Shown one piece after another: positions 42,530-51,549 of a stretch of DNA of 64,000 nt. Under the pieces are notes generated by a model, which did not search any database, was not told the origin of the DNA, and saw only the letters and a program-made list of their open reading frames with translations. Within the stretch, counting starts at the first letter, position 1. The number at the start of each line of letters is the position of its first letter. The position numbers and the translations under genes are program-made. This stretch comes from Convivina praedatoris (lineage in GTDB: Bacteria; Bacillota; Bacilli; Lactobacillales; Lactobacillaceae): NCBI RefSeq assembly GCF_933208505.1, contig NZ_CAKOEU010000005.1. One strand, 5' to 3'.

Positions 42530-42560
42530 AAGAAGTGCTAGTCTTAGACTTCTTTTTTTG
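42529..42560 (+). terminator. Terminator after the serine operon
   Basis: AAGAAGT and ACTTCTT flank a loop with CTAGTCTTAG, followed by TTTTTTT. Confidence 0.8.
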
Positions 42561-42601
42561 GTAAAATAAAGACTATTCGTATTGTTTAAGGAGATGACAC
42601 A

Positions 42602-43324
42602 ATGTCAGGACACAGTAAATGGCATAACATTCAAGGTCGTAAAAATGCCCAGGATGCTAAGCGAGGAAAAATTTTCCAAAAGTTAGCCCACGATTTATAT
42701 GTTGCGGCAAAGGCTGGCGGTGCAGATCCCGAAATGAATTCTTCCCTACGTTTAGTAGTTGAAAAGGCTAAGGCAGCCAACATGCCAAAAGACAACATCC
42801 AACGTGCTTTGGATAAGGCTTCTGGTGCTGGTGGGGCTAAGTTCGAAGAAGTCACTTATGAAGGTTATGGTACTGCCGGAGTAGCCGTCCTAGTGGAAGC
42901 TTCGACTGATAACATTAATCGTACGGTTTCAACGGTTCGTAATTCTTTCAAGCACTTTGGTGGTTCATTAGGAACTAGTGGTTCCGTTGCTTTCCAATTT
43001 GATCGTAAGGGTTACCTAGTAATTGATCGCGAAGAATTCCCTGATTTGGATGAGGATACAATTTTGGAAGCCGCCCTAGAGGCGGGGGCTGAAGATGTTC
43101 AAACTTCTGACGAAGCTTTTGAGATTTATACTGAACCAGCTGACTTTCAGACTGTGGAAGCTGCTTTAACTGATGCTGGCTATACTTTTGCCGATTCAGA
43201 AGTAACAATGATTCCACAAAATCCAATGGCCATCGACGGTGAAGACCGTGAAAAGCTAGATAAACTAGTTGATGAATTGGAAGAAAATGAAGATGTTTTG
43301 GCGGTTTATACAACTGCTGAATAA
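42602..43324 (+). CDS. YebC/PmpR family DNA-binding or translation regulatory protein
   Basis: A 240-residue protein with the family start MSGHSKWHNIQGRKNAQDAKRGK (first 20: SGHSKWHNIQGRKNAQDAKR) and three-domain layout, including SGSVAFQFDRKG and the C-terminal LDKLVDELEENEDV. Such proteins are called transcriptional regulators; recent work links some to translation of proline-rich stretches. AAGGAG precedes the ATG, and a TAAAAT box is at about 42562. Confidence 0.93.
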   Translation: MSGHSKWHNIQGRKNAQDAKRGKIFQKLAHDLYVAAKAGGADPEMNSSLRLVVEKAKAANMPKDNIQRALDKASGAGGAKFEEVTYEGYGTAGVAVLVEASTDNINRTVSTVRNSFKHFGGSLGTSGSVAFQFDRKGYLVIDREEFPDLDEDTILEAALEAGAEDVQTSDEAFEIYTEPADFQTVEAALTDAGYTFADSEVTMIPQNPMAIDGEDREKLDKLVDELEENEDVLAVYTTAE

Positions 43325-43357
43325 AAAATTGTCCCATAATTATGGGACAATTTTTTA
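43323..43357. terminator. Bidirectional terminator between yebC-type gene and flavodoxin
   Basis: AAAAAATTGTCCCATAA and TTATGGGACAATTTTTT form a long, almost fully palindromic stem starting at the stop codon. Confidence 0.9.
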
Positions 43358-43822
43358 TTGTAAGGCTTGGGCTTGGGCGATAATTTGATCAGTAAATAAT
43401 TTTAAAATGACCGCATCCTCGGCACTAGGCCGTAAATTAATCCGGACAATTTCTGCTCCTTGAGTTGCACCGGTCGGTTGAATTTGTTTTTCAAAGCTGT
43501 CCAAGGCTAAACAGTAGGTATCACCGTAGTATAAGTCGCCTGAACCAGCAATTCCATAAACAACCCCGGTTAAATCAACGTCGGCCAAATCCTCAAAGAA
43601 ATCTAGTCCTTCATCTGGTAGGGAACCTTGGTCATAGGTGTAGGGCACAATGATCGCAATATCGACTTGTTGGAGCTCTTCTACTTCAGTTTGACTGATT
43701 TCACTTTTTTTAACTGACAAGCCAGCCTGTTTTAGTTGATCAATAATAATGTCCGCTACAGCTTCATTGTTACCCGTGATAGTAGCAAAAACCACCTGAG
43801 CGTTTAAGGGGTGTTGGGCCAT
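43355..43822 (-). CDS. Flavodoxin
   Basis: A 155-residue FMN-binding electron carrier. The phosphate-binding loop ATITGNNEAVAD is at residues 13-24 and the later FMN loops are YTYDQGSLPDEG and AGSGDLYYGDTYC. The ATG on the minus strand has AGGAGG upstream. Likely partner enzymes are not in the window. Confidence 0.9.
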   Translation of the reverse strand: MAQHPLNAQVVFATITGNNEAVADIIIDQLKQAGLSVKKSEISQTEVEELQQVDIAIIVPYTYDQGSLPDEGLDFFEDLADVDLTGVVYGIAGSGDLYYGDTYCLALDSFEKQIQPTGATQGAEIVRINLRPSAEDAVILKLFTDQIIAQAQALQ

Positions 43823-43948
43823 TGTAAATCCTCCTGTGCGTATTAATATATTATTATACCTACTTTTAAGTATGTCGCCAGTTACAGTACATCCACTTAG
43901 AAAATGCGGTACAATACTAGCAGATTATATTAAAGGAGTGGTTTACTA

Positions 43949-44065
43949 ATGGCCTTAACAAAAAGTCAAATTCAAGCGTTACAATCGGTTTATGATAATG
44001 GAATTTTGGATCATGACGATACTGCCCGTCAAGCTTTGGCGCAGGTTTTAGAAGATTTAAAATAA
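43949..44065 (+). CDS. Small protein of 38 residues, unknown function
   Basis: The ATG at 43949 has an AAAGGAG site 11 bases upstream, and a TACAAT -10 box lies near 43911. The product MALTKSQIQALQSVYDNGIL... is helical and charged, ending VLEDLK. It lies just before the thrS promoter, whose -35 box begins directly after the stop codon. Supported by start signals only; I do not recognise the family. Confidence 0.6.
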   Translation: MALTKSQIQALQSVYDNGILDHDDTARQALAQVLEDLK

Positions 44066-44094
44066 TTGTGTCAGCGCAATATTTGTGCTAGACT
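44066..44094 (+). promoter_or_regulatory. Promoter of the thrS T-box leader
   Basis: TTGTGT (44066-44071) and TAGACT (44089-44094), 17-base spacer. Start expected near 44101. Confidence 0.6.
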
Positions 44095-44100
44095 ACCGGT

Positions 44101-44336
44101 ATAAGCAGTGATAAGGACAACCTGTTATGATTCAAGTTTTTAGAGAGCCTACATTTGGTGTGAGTAGGTAGCTTGGTTGTAATCGGACTACCTTTGAGTG
44201 ATTAGCGAGTAGATGGAAAGTTGATCCGGGTGACACCGTTAACCGTTAAAAGAGAGGCCTGTTTTTAACAACAGGTCAATTGGGTGGTACCGCGGTAAAA
44301 CGTCCCTTTGAACAATATTGTTCAAAGGGACGTTTT
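44101..44336 (+). promoter_or_regulatory. T-box leader of thrS
   Basis: Contains the T-box TGGGTGGTACCGCGG at 44281-44295 and a terminator with a 14-base stem (CGTCCCTTTGAACA / TGTTCAAAGGGACG, 44301-44332) and T-run. The probable threonine specifier is ACC or ACT in GGACTACC near 44190. Accumulation of uncharged tRNA-Thr should allow transcription into thrS. Confidence 0.93.
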
Positions 44337-44382
44337 TTAGGAAAATCCTGTCACTGCAAACGAGTAAAAGAAGAGGTATATT

Positions 44383-46338
44383 ATGGCAACAATTAAGTTA
44401 ACTTTCCCAGATGGGGCTGTAAAGGAATATGAAGCAGGCGTAAAACCAATTGACGTTGCGAATCAAATTTCTAAGTCTTTGGCTAAAAAGTCCGTTTCAG
44501 CTAAACTAGACGGTCATTATGTGGGGATGCATGATGAAATCAAGCACGGTGGTGCTTTTCAATTAATTACCACTGCTGATGCAGAGGCCGGTGACATCTT
44601 ACGTCATTCAGCCTCGCACTTGTTGGCTCAAGCGCTTAAGCGCTTGCCAAAATTTGCAGAGATGCACTTTGGGGTTGGCCCTTACATCGAAAATGGCTTT
44701 TACTACGACACTGACAATGGTGCCGGGAACCAGGTTTCTGTAGAAGATTTTCCTGAAATCGAAGCTATGATGCACAAGATTGTTAAGGAAGATTTGCCAA
44801 TCCTTTCTCGCAAAATTTCTCGTGATGAAGCATTAAAGATGTTTGCCAATGATCCTTACAAGATTGAATTAATTGAAGACTTACCAGCCGATGAGCCAAT
44901 TACTATTGCTATCCAAGGTGACCATATTGAACTTGATAAGGGTGGCTTGGTCCCATCAACTGGGTGGATTAAGCACTTTAAGTTGATTTCTGTTGCTGGT
45001 TCCTACTGGCGTGGTAAGTCTGATAACCCAGTCATGCAACGTATTTACGGAACGGCCTTTTGGAAGGATAGCGATTTAGAAGCTGACTTGCAACGTCGAG
45101 CCGAAGCCAAGGAACGTGATCACCGCACCATTGGCCGTGACTTAGACCTCTTCTTTACTAGTCAAGAAGTTGGTTCTGGTTTACCAGTTTGGTTGCCAAA
45201 TGGGGCAACTATCCGTCGTCAGGTAGAACGTTACATTGTTGATAAAGAATTAGAAAACGACTACTTGCACGTCTACACACCAGTTTTGTCAAACTTGAAC
45301 TTGTATAAAACTTCTGGACACTGGGATCATTACCGAGATGACATGTTCCCACCAATGGATATGGGTGATGGCGAATTCTTAGAATTGCGGCCAATGAACT
45401 GCCCATCACACATTATGGTTTATAAGCACAAGCCTCGTTCTTACCGTGACTTACCAATGCGTATCGCTGAATTAGGCATGATGCACCGTTATGAGAAATC
45501 AGGCGCCTTAACTGGTTTGTCACGGGTGCGTGAAATGACCCTAAATGATGGCCACACTTTCGTTGAACCAGAAAAGTTGGAAGAAGAATTTAAGTCTATC
45601 TTGCAAATGATGATGGGCGTTTATGAAGATTTCAACATTACTGATTACCGCTTCCGTTTGTCATACCGTGATCCAGAAAATACGGATAAGTACTTTGATG
45701 ATGATGAGATGTGGGAAAAGTCACAAGCTCAGTTAAAGCGGGCTATGGACGACTTGAAGTTGGATTATTACGAAGCTGAAGGGGAAGCTGCTTTCTACGG
45801 GCCTAAGTTGGATGTTCAGACTAAGACTGCCTTGGGTGGAGAAGAAACGCTATCAACCATTCAGTTGGACTTCCTTTTGCCTGATCGCTTCAATTTGACT
45901 TATGTTGGAGAAGATGGTCAAGACAACCATCGGCCAGTGATGCTACATCGTGGAATTGTTGGTACAATGGAGCGTTTCACAGCCTACTTGATTGAAATGT
46001 ATAAGGGTGCTTTTCCAACTTGGTTGGCACCTTTGCAGGTTCAAATTATCCCAGTTAACTTGGGGGCGCATGGCCAATATGCTCGTAAGGTTCAAAAGCA
46101 GCTTCAAGCAGCTGGGTTGCGGGCTCATGTTGAAACTAAGGATGCTAAGATGGGTTATTTGATTCGTGAAGCCCAAACCAATAAGATTCCTTATACCTTG
46201 GTATTAGGGGACGACGAAATTGAAGGTCAAACAGTTACTGTTCGTCAGTACGGTCAAGATCAAACTAAGACAATGAGTTTGGCTGATTTTGAGGGTCAAG
46301 TTGTGGCGGATGTATCAAATTACTCACGCGAAAAGTAA
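44383..46338 (+). CDS. thrS: Threonine--tRNA ligase
   Basis: Class II aminoacyl-tRNA synthetase of 651 residues: N-terminal TGS domain (1-62), editing domain with HSASHLLAQAL and the second histidine pair near SVAGSYWRG, catalytic core with motif 2 MMHRYEKSGAL and LRPMNCPSH, and anticodon-binding domain (about 540-640, APLQVQIIPV). AAGAGG precedes the ATG. Controlled by the T-box upstream. Confidence 0.97.
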   Translation: MATIKLTFPDGAVKEYEAGVKPIDVANQISKSLAKKSVSAKLDGHYVGMHDEIKHGGAFQLITTADAEAGDILRHSASHLLAQALKRLPKFAEMHFGVGPYIENGFYYDTDNGAGNQVSVEDFPEIEAMMHKIVKEDLPILSRKISRDEALKMFANDPYKIELIEDLPADEPITIAIQGDHIELDKGGLVPSTGWIKHFKLISVAGSYWRGKSDNPVMQRIYGTAFWKDSDLEADLQRRAEAKERDHRTIGRDLDLFFTSQEVGSGLPVWLPNGATIRRQVERYIVDKELENDYLHVYTPVLSNLNLYKTSGHWDHYRDDMFPPMDMGDGEFLELRPMNCPSHIMVYKHKPRSYRDLPMRIAELGMMHRYEKSGALTGLSRVREMTLNDGHTFVEPEKLEEEFKSILQMMMGVYEDFNITDYRFRLSYRDPENTDKYFDDDEMWEKSQAQLKRAMDDLKLDYYEAEGEAAFYGPKLDVQTKTALGGEETLSTIQLDFLLPDRFNLTYVGEDGQDNHRPVMLHRGIVGTMERFTAYLIEMYKGAFPTWLAPLQVQIIPVNLGAHGQYARKVQKQLQAAGLRAHVETKDAKMGYLIREAQTNKIPYTLVLGDDEIEGQTVTVRQYGQDQTKTMSLADFEGQVVADVSNYSREK

Positions 46339-46360
46339 TTTCTAATAAAAATTAATTAAG

Positions 46361-46405
46361 GCAGGCACTCAACGATGAGCAGGATTGTTGGGTGCCTTAT
46401 CTTAT
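46361..46405 (+). terminator. Terminator after thrS
   Basis: GGCACTCAAC pairs with GTTGGGTGCC across a 12-base loop; the following CTTATCTTATATTTT is only moderately T-rich. Confidence 0.65.
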
Positions 46406-46427
46406 ATTTTCAGTAAAGGAGAAAATG

Positions 46428-47792
46428 ATGTCTTTAAATCAAGATAATCAGGACCAGGAACAGCAGCGAGGTCTTCAAAATCGACATGTTCAATTGATTG
46501 CGATTGGCGGTACAATTGGGACCGGACTCTTTATGGGTGCGGGTAATTCCATTCATTTTGCTGGACCAGCTATTTTATTGATTTATGCCATTATTGGCTT
46601 GTTGATGTTTGTGGTGATGCGTGCGATTGGGGAAATGCTATATGCAGATCCTAATCAGCACACTTTTATTACTTTTATTAGTCGTTATTTAGGTAATCGA
46701 ACAGGTTTTTTTGCTCGCTGGTCCTATTGGTTAACGGTTGCCTTCATGGGGATGGCTGAACTAACAGCGATTGCTAAGTATGTTCAGTTTTGGTTTCCCC
46801 ACTGGCCTAGTTGGATTATCCAAATTGTGATTTTACTGGTCTTAACGGCCGTTAATTTGATTGCCGTAGCCCTTTATGGTGAAACTGAGTTTTGGTTTGC
46901 CATGATTAAAATTGTGGCCATTTTGGCTTTAATTGTCACTGGAGTTATGATGGCTTTGACTGGCTTTAAAACCGCTGCCGGGCCAGTAGCTTTTAGCAAT
47001 GTTTGGCAGCACTTTAGTCTTTTCCCCAATGGCGTTGGTAACTTTGTCAATGCTTTTCAGATGGTGATGTTTGCCTTTGTGGGAATGGAATTTATCGGGA
47101 TGACGGCGGCTGAAACTGAAAATCCCCGAAAAGTATTGCCTAAGGCCATTAATCAGATTCCCTGGCGTGTATTGTTCTTTTACCTGGGAGCCTTGTTTAT
47201 TATTATGACCATTTACCCATGGACTAAAATTCCGGCTAACCAAAGTCCCTTTGTGATGGTCTTTGAATTAGCTGGGATTAATTGGGCGGCGGCCTTGGTT
47301 AACTTTGTAGTTTTGACCAGTGCAGCCTCGGCTTTAAACTCGGTTTTGTTTACCGCTAGTCGTAATTTTTATTCCCTAGCAGTTGAATCCCATGGGAACT
47401 TCTTAAAGCCTTTTGCTAAGATGTCAAAGAATAATTTGCCAACTAATGCGATCTTTTTTACTTCATTAGTAGTCGCTTTTTCAGCTATTATCAGTCTCAT
47501 TCCGCAAATTACAGACGCCTTTAGTTTTGTAACGAGTGCCTCGACTGATCTGTTCTTAATGATTTATATCTTGACTTTGGCTGCCTACTGGAAATACCGT
47601 AAGTCCAGTGATTATCTCAAGGATGGCTTCCTGATGGACTTCCCCCAAGTGGCCGTTCCTTTATCTCTGATTATGTTTGTTTTGATTTATATTACGCTTT
47701 TCTTTAACCCTGATTCGGTCATACCAGCAATCGGAGCAACGCTATGGTTAGTCGTCTTTGGGCTAATTGCACGCTTACAACCGCAAACTTGA
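46428..47792 (+). CDS. Amino acid permease, CycA-like (APC superfamily)
   Basis: A 454-residue secondary transporter with about 12 membrane helices. The N-terminal RHVQLIAIGGTIGTGLFMGAG is the substrate-binding unwound helix of amino acid:proton symporters. Long stretches such as YGETEFWFAMIKIVAI, FAFVGMEFIGMTAAETENP and NFVVLTSAASALNS are very like the D-serine/D-alanine/glycine transporter CycA, so small neutral amino acids are likely substrates. The ATG at 46428 is 6 bases from AAAGGAG. Confidence 0.88.
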   Translation: MSLNQDNQDQEQQRGLQNRHVQLIAIGGTIGTGLFMGAGNSIHFAGPAILLIYAIIGLLMFVVMRAIGEMLYADPNQHTFITFISRYLGNRTGFFARWSYWLTVAFMGMAELTAIAKYVQFWFPHWPSWIIQIVILLVLTAVNLIAVALYGETEFWFAMIKIVAILALIVTGVMMALTGFKTAAGPVAFSNVWQHFSLFPNGVGNFVNAFQMVMFAFVGMEFIGMTAAETENPRKVLPKAINQIPWRVLFFYLGALFIIMTIYPWTKIPANQSPFVMVFELAGINWAAALVNFVVLTSAASALNSVLFTASRNFYSLAVESHGNFLKPFAKMSKNNLPTNAIFFTSLVVAFSAIISLIPQITDAFSFVTSASTDLFLMIYILTLAAYWKYRKSSDYLKDGFLMDFPQVAVPLSLIMFVLIYITLFFNPDSVIPAIGATLWLVVFGLIARLQPQT

Positions 47793-47864
47793 ACTAAGTA
47801 ATTTAAAGTTTATTTAATACATCCCTTGTTACAATGGACTTACTTAAATCGAATGGAGCTTTAC

Positions 47865-48524
47865 ATGTCTTTTTTAATTGACTTTGTCTTACACATTGAT
47901 CATCATTTGGCCAATATTGTCCAACAATTTGGTCCATGGACCTATGTAATCTTATTTATCATCATTTTTGTGGAAACGGGTGCCGTCGTTTTACCTTTCC
48001 TTCCGGGTGATTCCTTGCTTTTTGCTGCTGGTGCCATTTCAATGACTGCTGCTGGACAGGCAGCTGGCTTAAATCATTGGCTTTTCATGGTGCTATTTTT
48101 CATTGCCGCTGTGGCTGGGGATACCTTAAATTATTGGATTGGACATACCGGTGGCTATCAGTTACTGAAAAAACCACCATTCAATAAAATGATTAAAGAA
48201 CAGAACATTAAAGAAGCTGAAGCTTTCTTTGAAAAGCATGGTGGCACGGCGATTATTCTAGGACGTTATGTACCAATTATTCGAACTTTTGTACCCTTTG
48301 TTTCAGGTGTTAGTCATTTTTCATTTAGTACATTTTTCCGCTATGTTCTAATTGCTGCCTTTTCTTGGAGTTTTCTAGCAACTGGCGCTGGGGCTTTATT
48401 GGGCAATATTCCTTTCTTCCAAGAACATTTTTCAGCGATTATTCTAGGGATTGTATTGGTTTCACTTTTACCAACGATTATTGCTGTGGGTCGATCGTTC
48501 TTCCAAAAACGTAAAGCCGATTAA
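47865..48524 (+). CDS. DedA family membrane protein
   Basis: A 219-residue integral membrane protein of the DedA/VTT family, some members of which flip undecaprenyl phosphate or phosphatidylethanolamine. Family signatures are FVETGAVVLPFLPGDSLL, the FEKHGGTAIILGRYVPIIRTFVP segment (here shown in part) and FVSGVSHFSF. The ATG at 47865 is preferred because ATGGAG lies 8 bases upstream. Confidence 0.92.
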   Translation: MSFLIDFVLHIDHHLANIVQQFGPWTYVILFIIIFVETGAVVLPFLPGDSLLFAAGAISMTAAGQAAGLNHWLFMVLFFIAAVAGDTLNYWIGHTGGYQLLKKPPFNKMIKEQNIKEAEAFFEKHGGTAIILGRYVPIIRTFVPFVSGVSHFSFSTFFRYVLIAAFSWSFLATGAGALLGNIPFFQEHFSAIILGIVLVSLLPTIIAVGRSFFQKRKAD

Positions 48525-48534
48525 TATTGATTAG

Positions 48535-48557
48535 AGATGCCGCGGGCATCTTTTTTT
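48535..48557 (+). terminator. Terminator after the DedA gene
   Basis: AGATGCC-GCG-GGCATCT followed by TTTTTT. Confidence 0.85.
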
Positions 48558-48574
48558 CTACCCTCAAAAATAGG

Positions 48575-48580
48575 TATAAT
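48575..48580 (+). promoter_or_regulatory. -10 box next to the start codon of the HTH gene
   Basis: Perfect TATAAT ends 6 bases before the ATG at 48587, so transcription should begin at or beside the start codon. The -35 region is weak (TTTTTC type). Confidence 0.5.
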
Positions 48581-48586
48581 AGGTAT

Positions 48587-49132
48587 ATGAATAATATTAA
48601 AAAGTTACAAGAATTAACCAAAATATCGGATCAAGATTTAGCAGAAGCTTTGCAGATTGGTATCGATCAATTGGCTAGTTGGCAAGGTGGGCAGGTGATG
48701 CCCAGTGCTAGTCAAATTGAGGAACTATGCTTGGTTTTCTCGAAGGTATTGGATCAACGGGGCAATGCTAGTCAAACCCAAGAACACCCGATTCACATCC
48801 GATTGACCAGTGATTATCTCTTTAATTTGGGAATTACTAGTTCGGATTGGATTAGTTTAAAGTGGAGCTTGGAAGGTGAGTGGGCTGGTGATCAGTTAGC
48901 AGTTGGTTTGTTTCAAGCTGGTAAATTAGTTCGAACCGTGTCTAGCAATGCCGAATTTATAAAAGCTTTTGCTGGTTATTTAATCTTACAGACCCGAGGT
49001 TTTTACGATCCTTACATCGATGAAAAAAATAATAACGCTCAGTATGATTGGCGAATTATTCGTTTAGCAACTGATCAAAACTACGGCGATTTGACGCCGC
49101 TCTTAACTAGTAGTAATCCTACGGAGATGTAA
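48587..49132 (+). CDS. HTH-type protein upstream of NAMPT
   Basis: A 181-residue protein. Residues 1-48 look like an XRE-type helix-turn-helix (QELTKISDQDLAEALQIGID, then SASQIEELCLVF). The rest (about 60-181) is not recognised; it has WSLEGEWAGDQLAVGLFQ and an acidic end. The frame extends upstream but the start MNNIKKLQEL at 48587 fits the promoter position. No Shine-Dalgarno site is seen. It is 2 bases upstream of the NAMPT gene, so it may regulate NAD salvage, which is inference. Confidence 0.75.
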   Translation: MNNIKKLQELTKISDQDLAEALQIGIDQLASWQGGQVMPSASQIEELCLVFSKVLDQRGNASQTQEHPIHIRLTSDYLFNLGITSSDWISLKWSLEGEWAGDQLAVGLFQAGKLVRTVSSNAEFIKAFAGYLILQTRGFYDPYIDEKNNNAQYDWRIIRLATDQNYGDLTPLLTSSNPTEM

Positions 49133-49134
49133 TA

Positions 49135-50523
49135 ATGACCAATATCATTTTGGCGACCGATGCCTACAAATTAACGCATCATCTGCAATATCCACAAAAC
49201 ATTACTAAGCTGTATTCCTACGGCGAAGCCCGCCAGGGTGGTCGATATGATCATATTTCTTGGTTTGGTATGTCGATGATTTTAAACGACTACTTTACTC
49301 AGCCAGTCACCGATGCCATGATTGACGAAGCTCAAAAAGTGGCTGAATTAACCTTTGGCAATGATGGCTATTTCAACCGGACAGTTTGGGAGCAGGTGCG
49401 CGACTTAGGTCATTTTCCGGTTAAAATCAAGGCTTTACCAGAAGGTATGATTGTTCCAACTGGGACTGTTTTATTTACAATCGAGTCCACGCAAAGCTGG
49501 TTTGCGACTAGTTTGAATGCTTTGGAAACTATCTTGATGCATGTTTGGTATCCAACGACGATTGCGACTAATTCAATGTACATTAAAAAACGCTTAGCGC
49601 CCTTAGTTGAAAAAAGTGGTTCCATGGAAAATTTGCCCTTTATGGTGAATGACTTTGGTCTACGGGGGGCAACTTCACTGGAATCCGGTGAACGTGGGGG
49701 TAGTGCTCATTTACTACATTTCCGTGGCTCTGATAATATGGCTGCCAGTCGCTATTTTGCCTCAGTCTATGGTTTAGAGGGGCGGGCCTTGTCAATTTGG
49801 GCCACTGAACATTCAGTAGCGACTGCCTATGGCGAGGGGCAGGGGGAGTTTGATTATCTAAATGCCCAGCTAAGCCGGACACCGGATGATGCACCGGTGT
49901 CAATTGTGATTGATTCTTACGATACTTTTAATTTTGTAAAAAATGTGGTTGGCTCATCGACTATAAAGGAACGGATTAAAAACAGACTGGGGCGAGTTGT
50001 CTTGCGTCCTGATTCTGGTGATCCACAAACCGTTGATTTAAAAATTTTAGATTTGCTGGCTGAAATATTTGGTACTAGTTTAAATGAGAAAGGGTATCGT
50101 GTCTTAAATTATAATGTTGGCTTAATTCAAGGCGATGGTATGAATGCTGATACCATGATTGAACTTTACCAAACTCTATTAGACCATGGTTGGTCTAGCG
50201 ATAATTTGGTGGTTGGATCTGGTGGGGGCTTGTTGCAAGAAGGTTTTACCCGTGATACTGAGCGTTTTGCTATTAAGGCGGCTTATGCTGAAAATACAGC
50301 CGGAGAGCACCTGCAAATTCAAAAACGTCCTAAAACTGATTCTTCTAAGATTTCAAAAGCAGGTCAGATGAAGGTTATCTACGATGCCCAGGGTAAAATT
50401 ATTACCGTACCTGCTAATCACCCTGGGCAAGATTTATTAGAGACTGTTTATGATAACGGTTACATGAAGCAAATTGATGTAAATTCAATGCTTGCTCGGG
50501 CTGAAAACTTTCACGATTTTTAA
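49135..50523 (+). CDS. Nicotinamide phosphoribosyltransferase (NAMPT/NadV type)
   Basis: A 462-residue enzyme of the NAMPT family, which makes NMN directly from nicotinamide and PRPP. The start ILATDAYKLTHHLQYP, the WYPTTIATNS segment, NDFGLRGATSLES, the ATEHSVATAYG histidine motif and RPDSGDPQTVD are typical of NAMPT rather than the shorter nicotinate enzymes. Translated 2 bases after the HTH gene with CGGAGA upstream. Most lactic acid bacteria use nicotinate or nicotinamidase, so this gives a direct nicotinamide salvage route. Confidence 0.9.
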   Translation: MTNIILATDAYKLTHHLQYPQNITKLYSYGEARQGGRYDHISWFGMSMILNDYFTQPVTDAMIDEAQKVAELTFGNDGYFNRTVWEQVRDLGHFPVKIKALPEGMIVPTGTVLFTIESTQSWFATSLNALETILMHVWYPTTIATNSMYIKKRLAPLVEKSGSMENLPFMVNDFGLRGATSLESGERGGSAHLLHFRGSDNMAASRYFASVYGLEGRALSIWATEHSVATAYGEGQGEFDYLNAQLSRTPDDAPVSIVIDSYDTFNFVKNVVGSSTIKERIKNRLGRVVLRPDSGDPQTVDLKILDLLAEIFGTSLNEKGYRVLNYNVGLIQGDGMNADTMIELYQTLLDHGWSSDNLVVGSGGGLLQEGFTRDTERFAIKAAYAENTAGEHLQIQKRPKTDSSKISKAGQMKVIYDAQGKIITVPANHPGQDLLETVYDNGYMKQIDVNSMLARAENFHDF

Positions 50524-50562
50524 AAAAGTGCTAAACTGTCGTTAGTACAAACGGAGGAAAAG

Positions 50563-50661
50563 ATGCGGACTGATTTATTGCATATTCAAAGAATTTACAA
50601 TTTTATCGGCCCTTTTTTCTCAAAAGCAGCTTCCTTCGGGAGCTGTTTTTTGTTTTTTTAA
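50563..50661 (+). CDS. Candidate 32-codon leader ORF overlapping a terminator
   Basis: The ATG at 50563 has GGAGG 5 bases upstream and a plausible promoter (TTTCAC 50509-50514, 17 bases, TAAACT 50532-50537). The product starts MRTDLLHIQRIYNFIGPFF, and the second half of the frame runs through the terminator hairpin and T-run. It may be a regulatory leader for the kinase gene downstream or a chance frame. Confidence 0.35.
   Translation: MRTDLLHIQRIYNFIGPFFSKAASFGSCFLFF
50624..50658 (+). terminator. Terminator or attenuator before the fructosamine kinase gene
   Basis: CAGCTTCC and GGGAGCTG form an 8 bp stem around a TTC loop, followed by TTTTTTGTTTTTTT. It lies 24 bases upstream of the next start codon, so it ends the NAMPT transcript or attenuates the kinase. 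Confidence 0.85.
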
Positions 50662-50681
50662 CCCCAAAAGAGGAGAAATTA

Positions 50682-51545
50682 ATGACCAAAGTTAGTAAAA
50701 AGAATGTGGTAAATGAAGACTTTATTAGTCGTTTACACTTGCAAGACCCGCATAATTTAAAGGCTGTTTCGGGTGGAGATATTAATTTAGCTTATTCTTT
50801 GTACAGTGGTAATCAGCATCTATTCTTAAAGGTGCAACCGGATCATCCAGCTAGTTTCTTTGACAGCGAGGTAGCTAGTTTAACAGCCTTGGGTGAAGTT
50901 GTATCGGTTCCAAGAGTGATGGCACAAGGAGAGGTACAGGGTAGTGCTTATTTGCTCTTGACTTGGGTTGAATCAGGTCGTGGCTACCAAGATGATTTAG
51001 GGGCTACTGTTGCTAAATTGCATCGACAAACGGCAGAGCAGTTTGGTTTTGAATTGAATAACTTAGTTGATTTTGTGCCTAAAGATAACAGTTGGCAGGA
51101 TAACTGGGGTGAATTTTTCATTAAACAACGTTTAGAGCCCCTGATGAAACAGGCTCAGCAAGCCAAGTTTTGGTTAACTCAGCGGGGCGACCATTTTGAT
51201 AATTTAAAGGAACAAATTCGTCAAGATGCCCACGTTCAAACAGTTAAACCTTCTTTACTTCATGGTGATTTATGGGCGGGCAACTTTATGTTTGATCAAT
51301 TTGGGCACGCTGTTTTAATTGATCCCAATGCTTTTTATGGAGATCGCGAATATGACTTGGGAATCAGTCGTGTTTTTGCCGGTTTTAATGAAGACTTCTA
51401 TGAAAGTTATCAGGAAAACTTCCCACTAGATGATGGCTGGCAAGAGCGAATGAAGTGGTATGAATTCTATTACATTTTGATGCACTTTGTGCGTTTTGGT
51501 GACATATATGCGCCACGTTTAAATAATTTATTAGTTAGTTTTTAA
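50682..51545 (+). CDS. Fructosamine kinase family protein
   Basis: A 287-residue aminoglycoside-phosphotransferase-fold protein. The catalytic loop LLHGDLWAGNFMF and the metal-binding IDPNAFYGDREYDLG identify the fructosamine/ketosamine-3-kinase family, which phosphorylates glycated amines for removal. AGAGGAG precedes the ATG. Monocistronic between two terminators. Confidence 0.9.
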   Translation: MTKVSKKNVVNEDFISRLHLQDPHNLKAVSGGDINLAYSLYSGNQHLFLKVQPDHPASFFDSEVASLTALGEVVSVPRVMAQGEVQGSAYLLLTWVESGRGYQDDLGATVAKLHRQTAEQFGFELNNLVDFVPKDNSWQDNWGEFFIKQRLEPLMKQAQQAKFWLTQRGDHFDNLKEQIRQDAHVQTVKPSLLHGDLWAGNFMFDQFGHAVLIDPNAFYGDREYDLGISRVFAGFNEDFYESYQENFPLDDGWQERMKWYEFYYILMHFVRFGDIYAPRLNNLLVSF

Positions 51546-51549
51546 ACAG

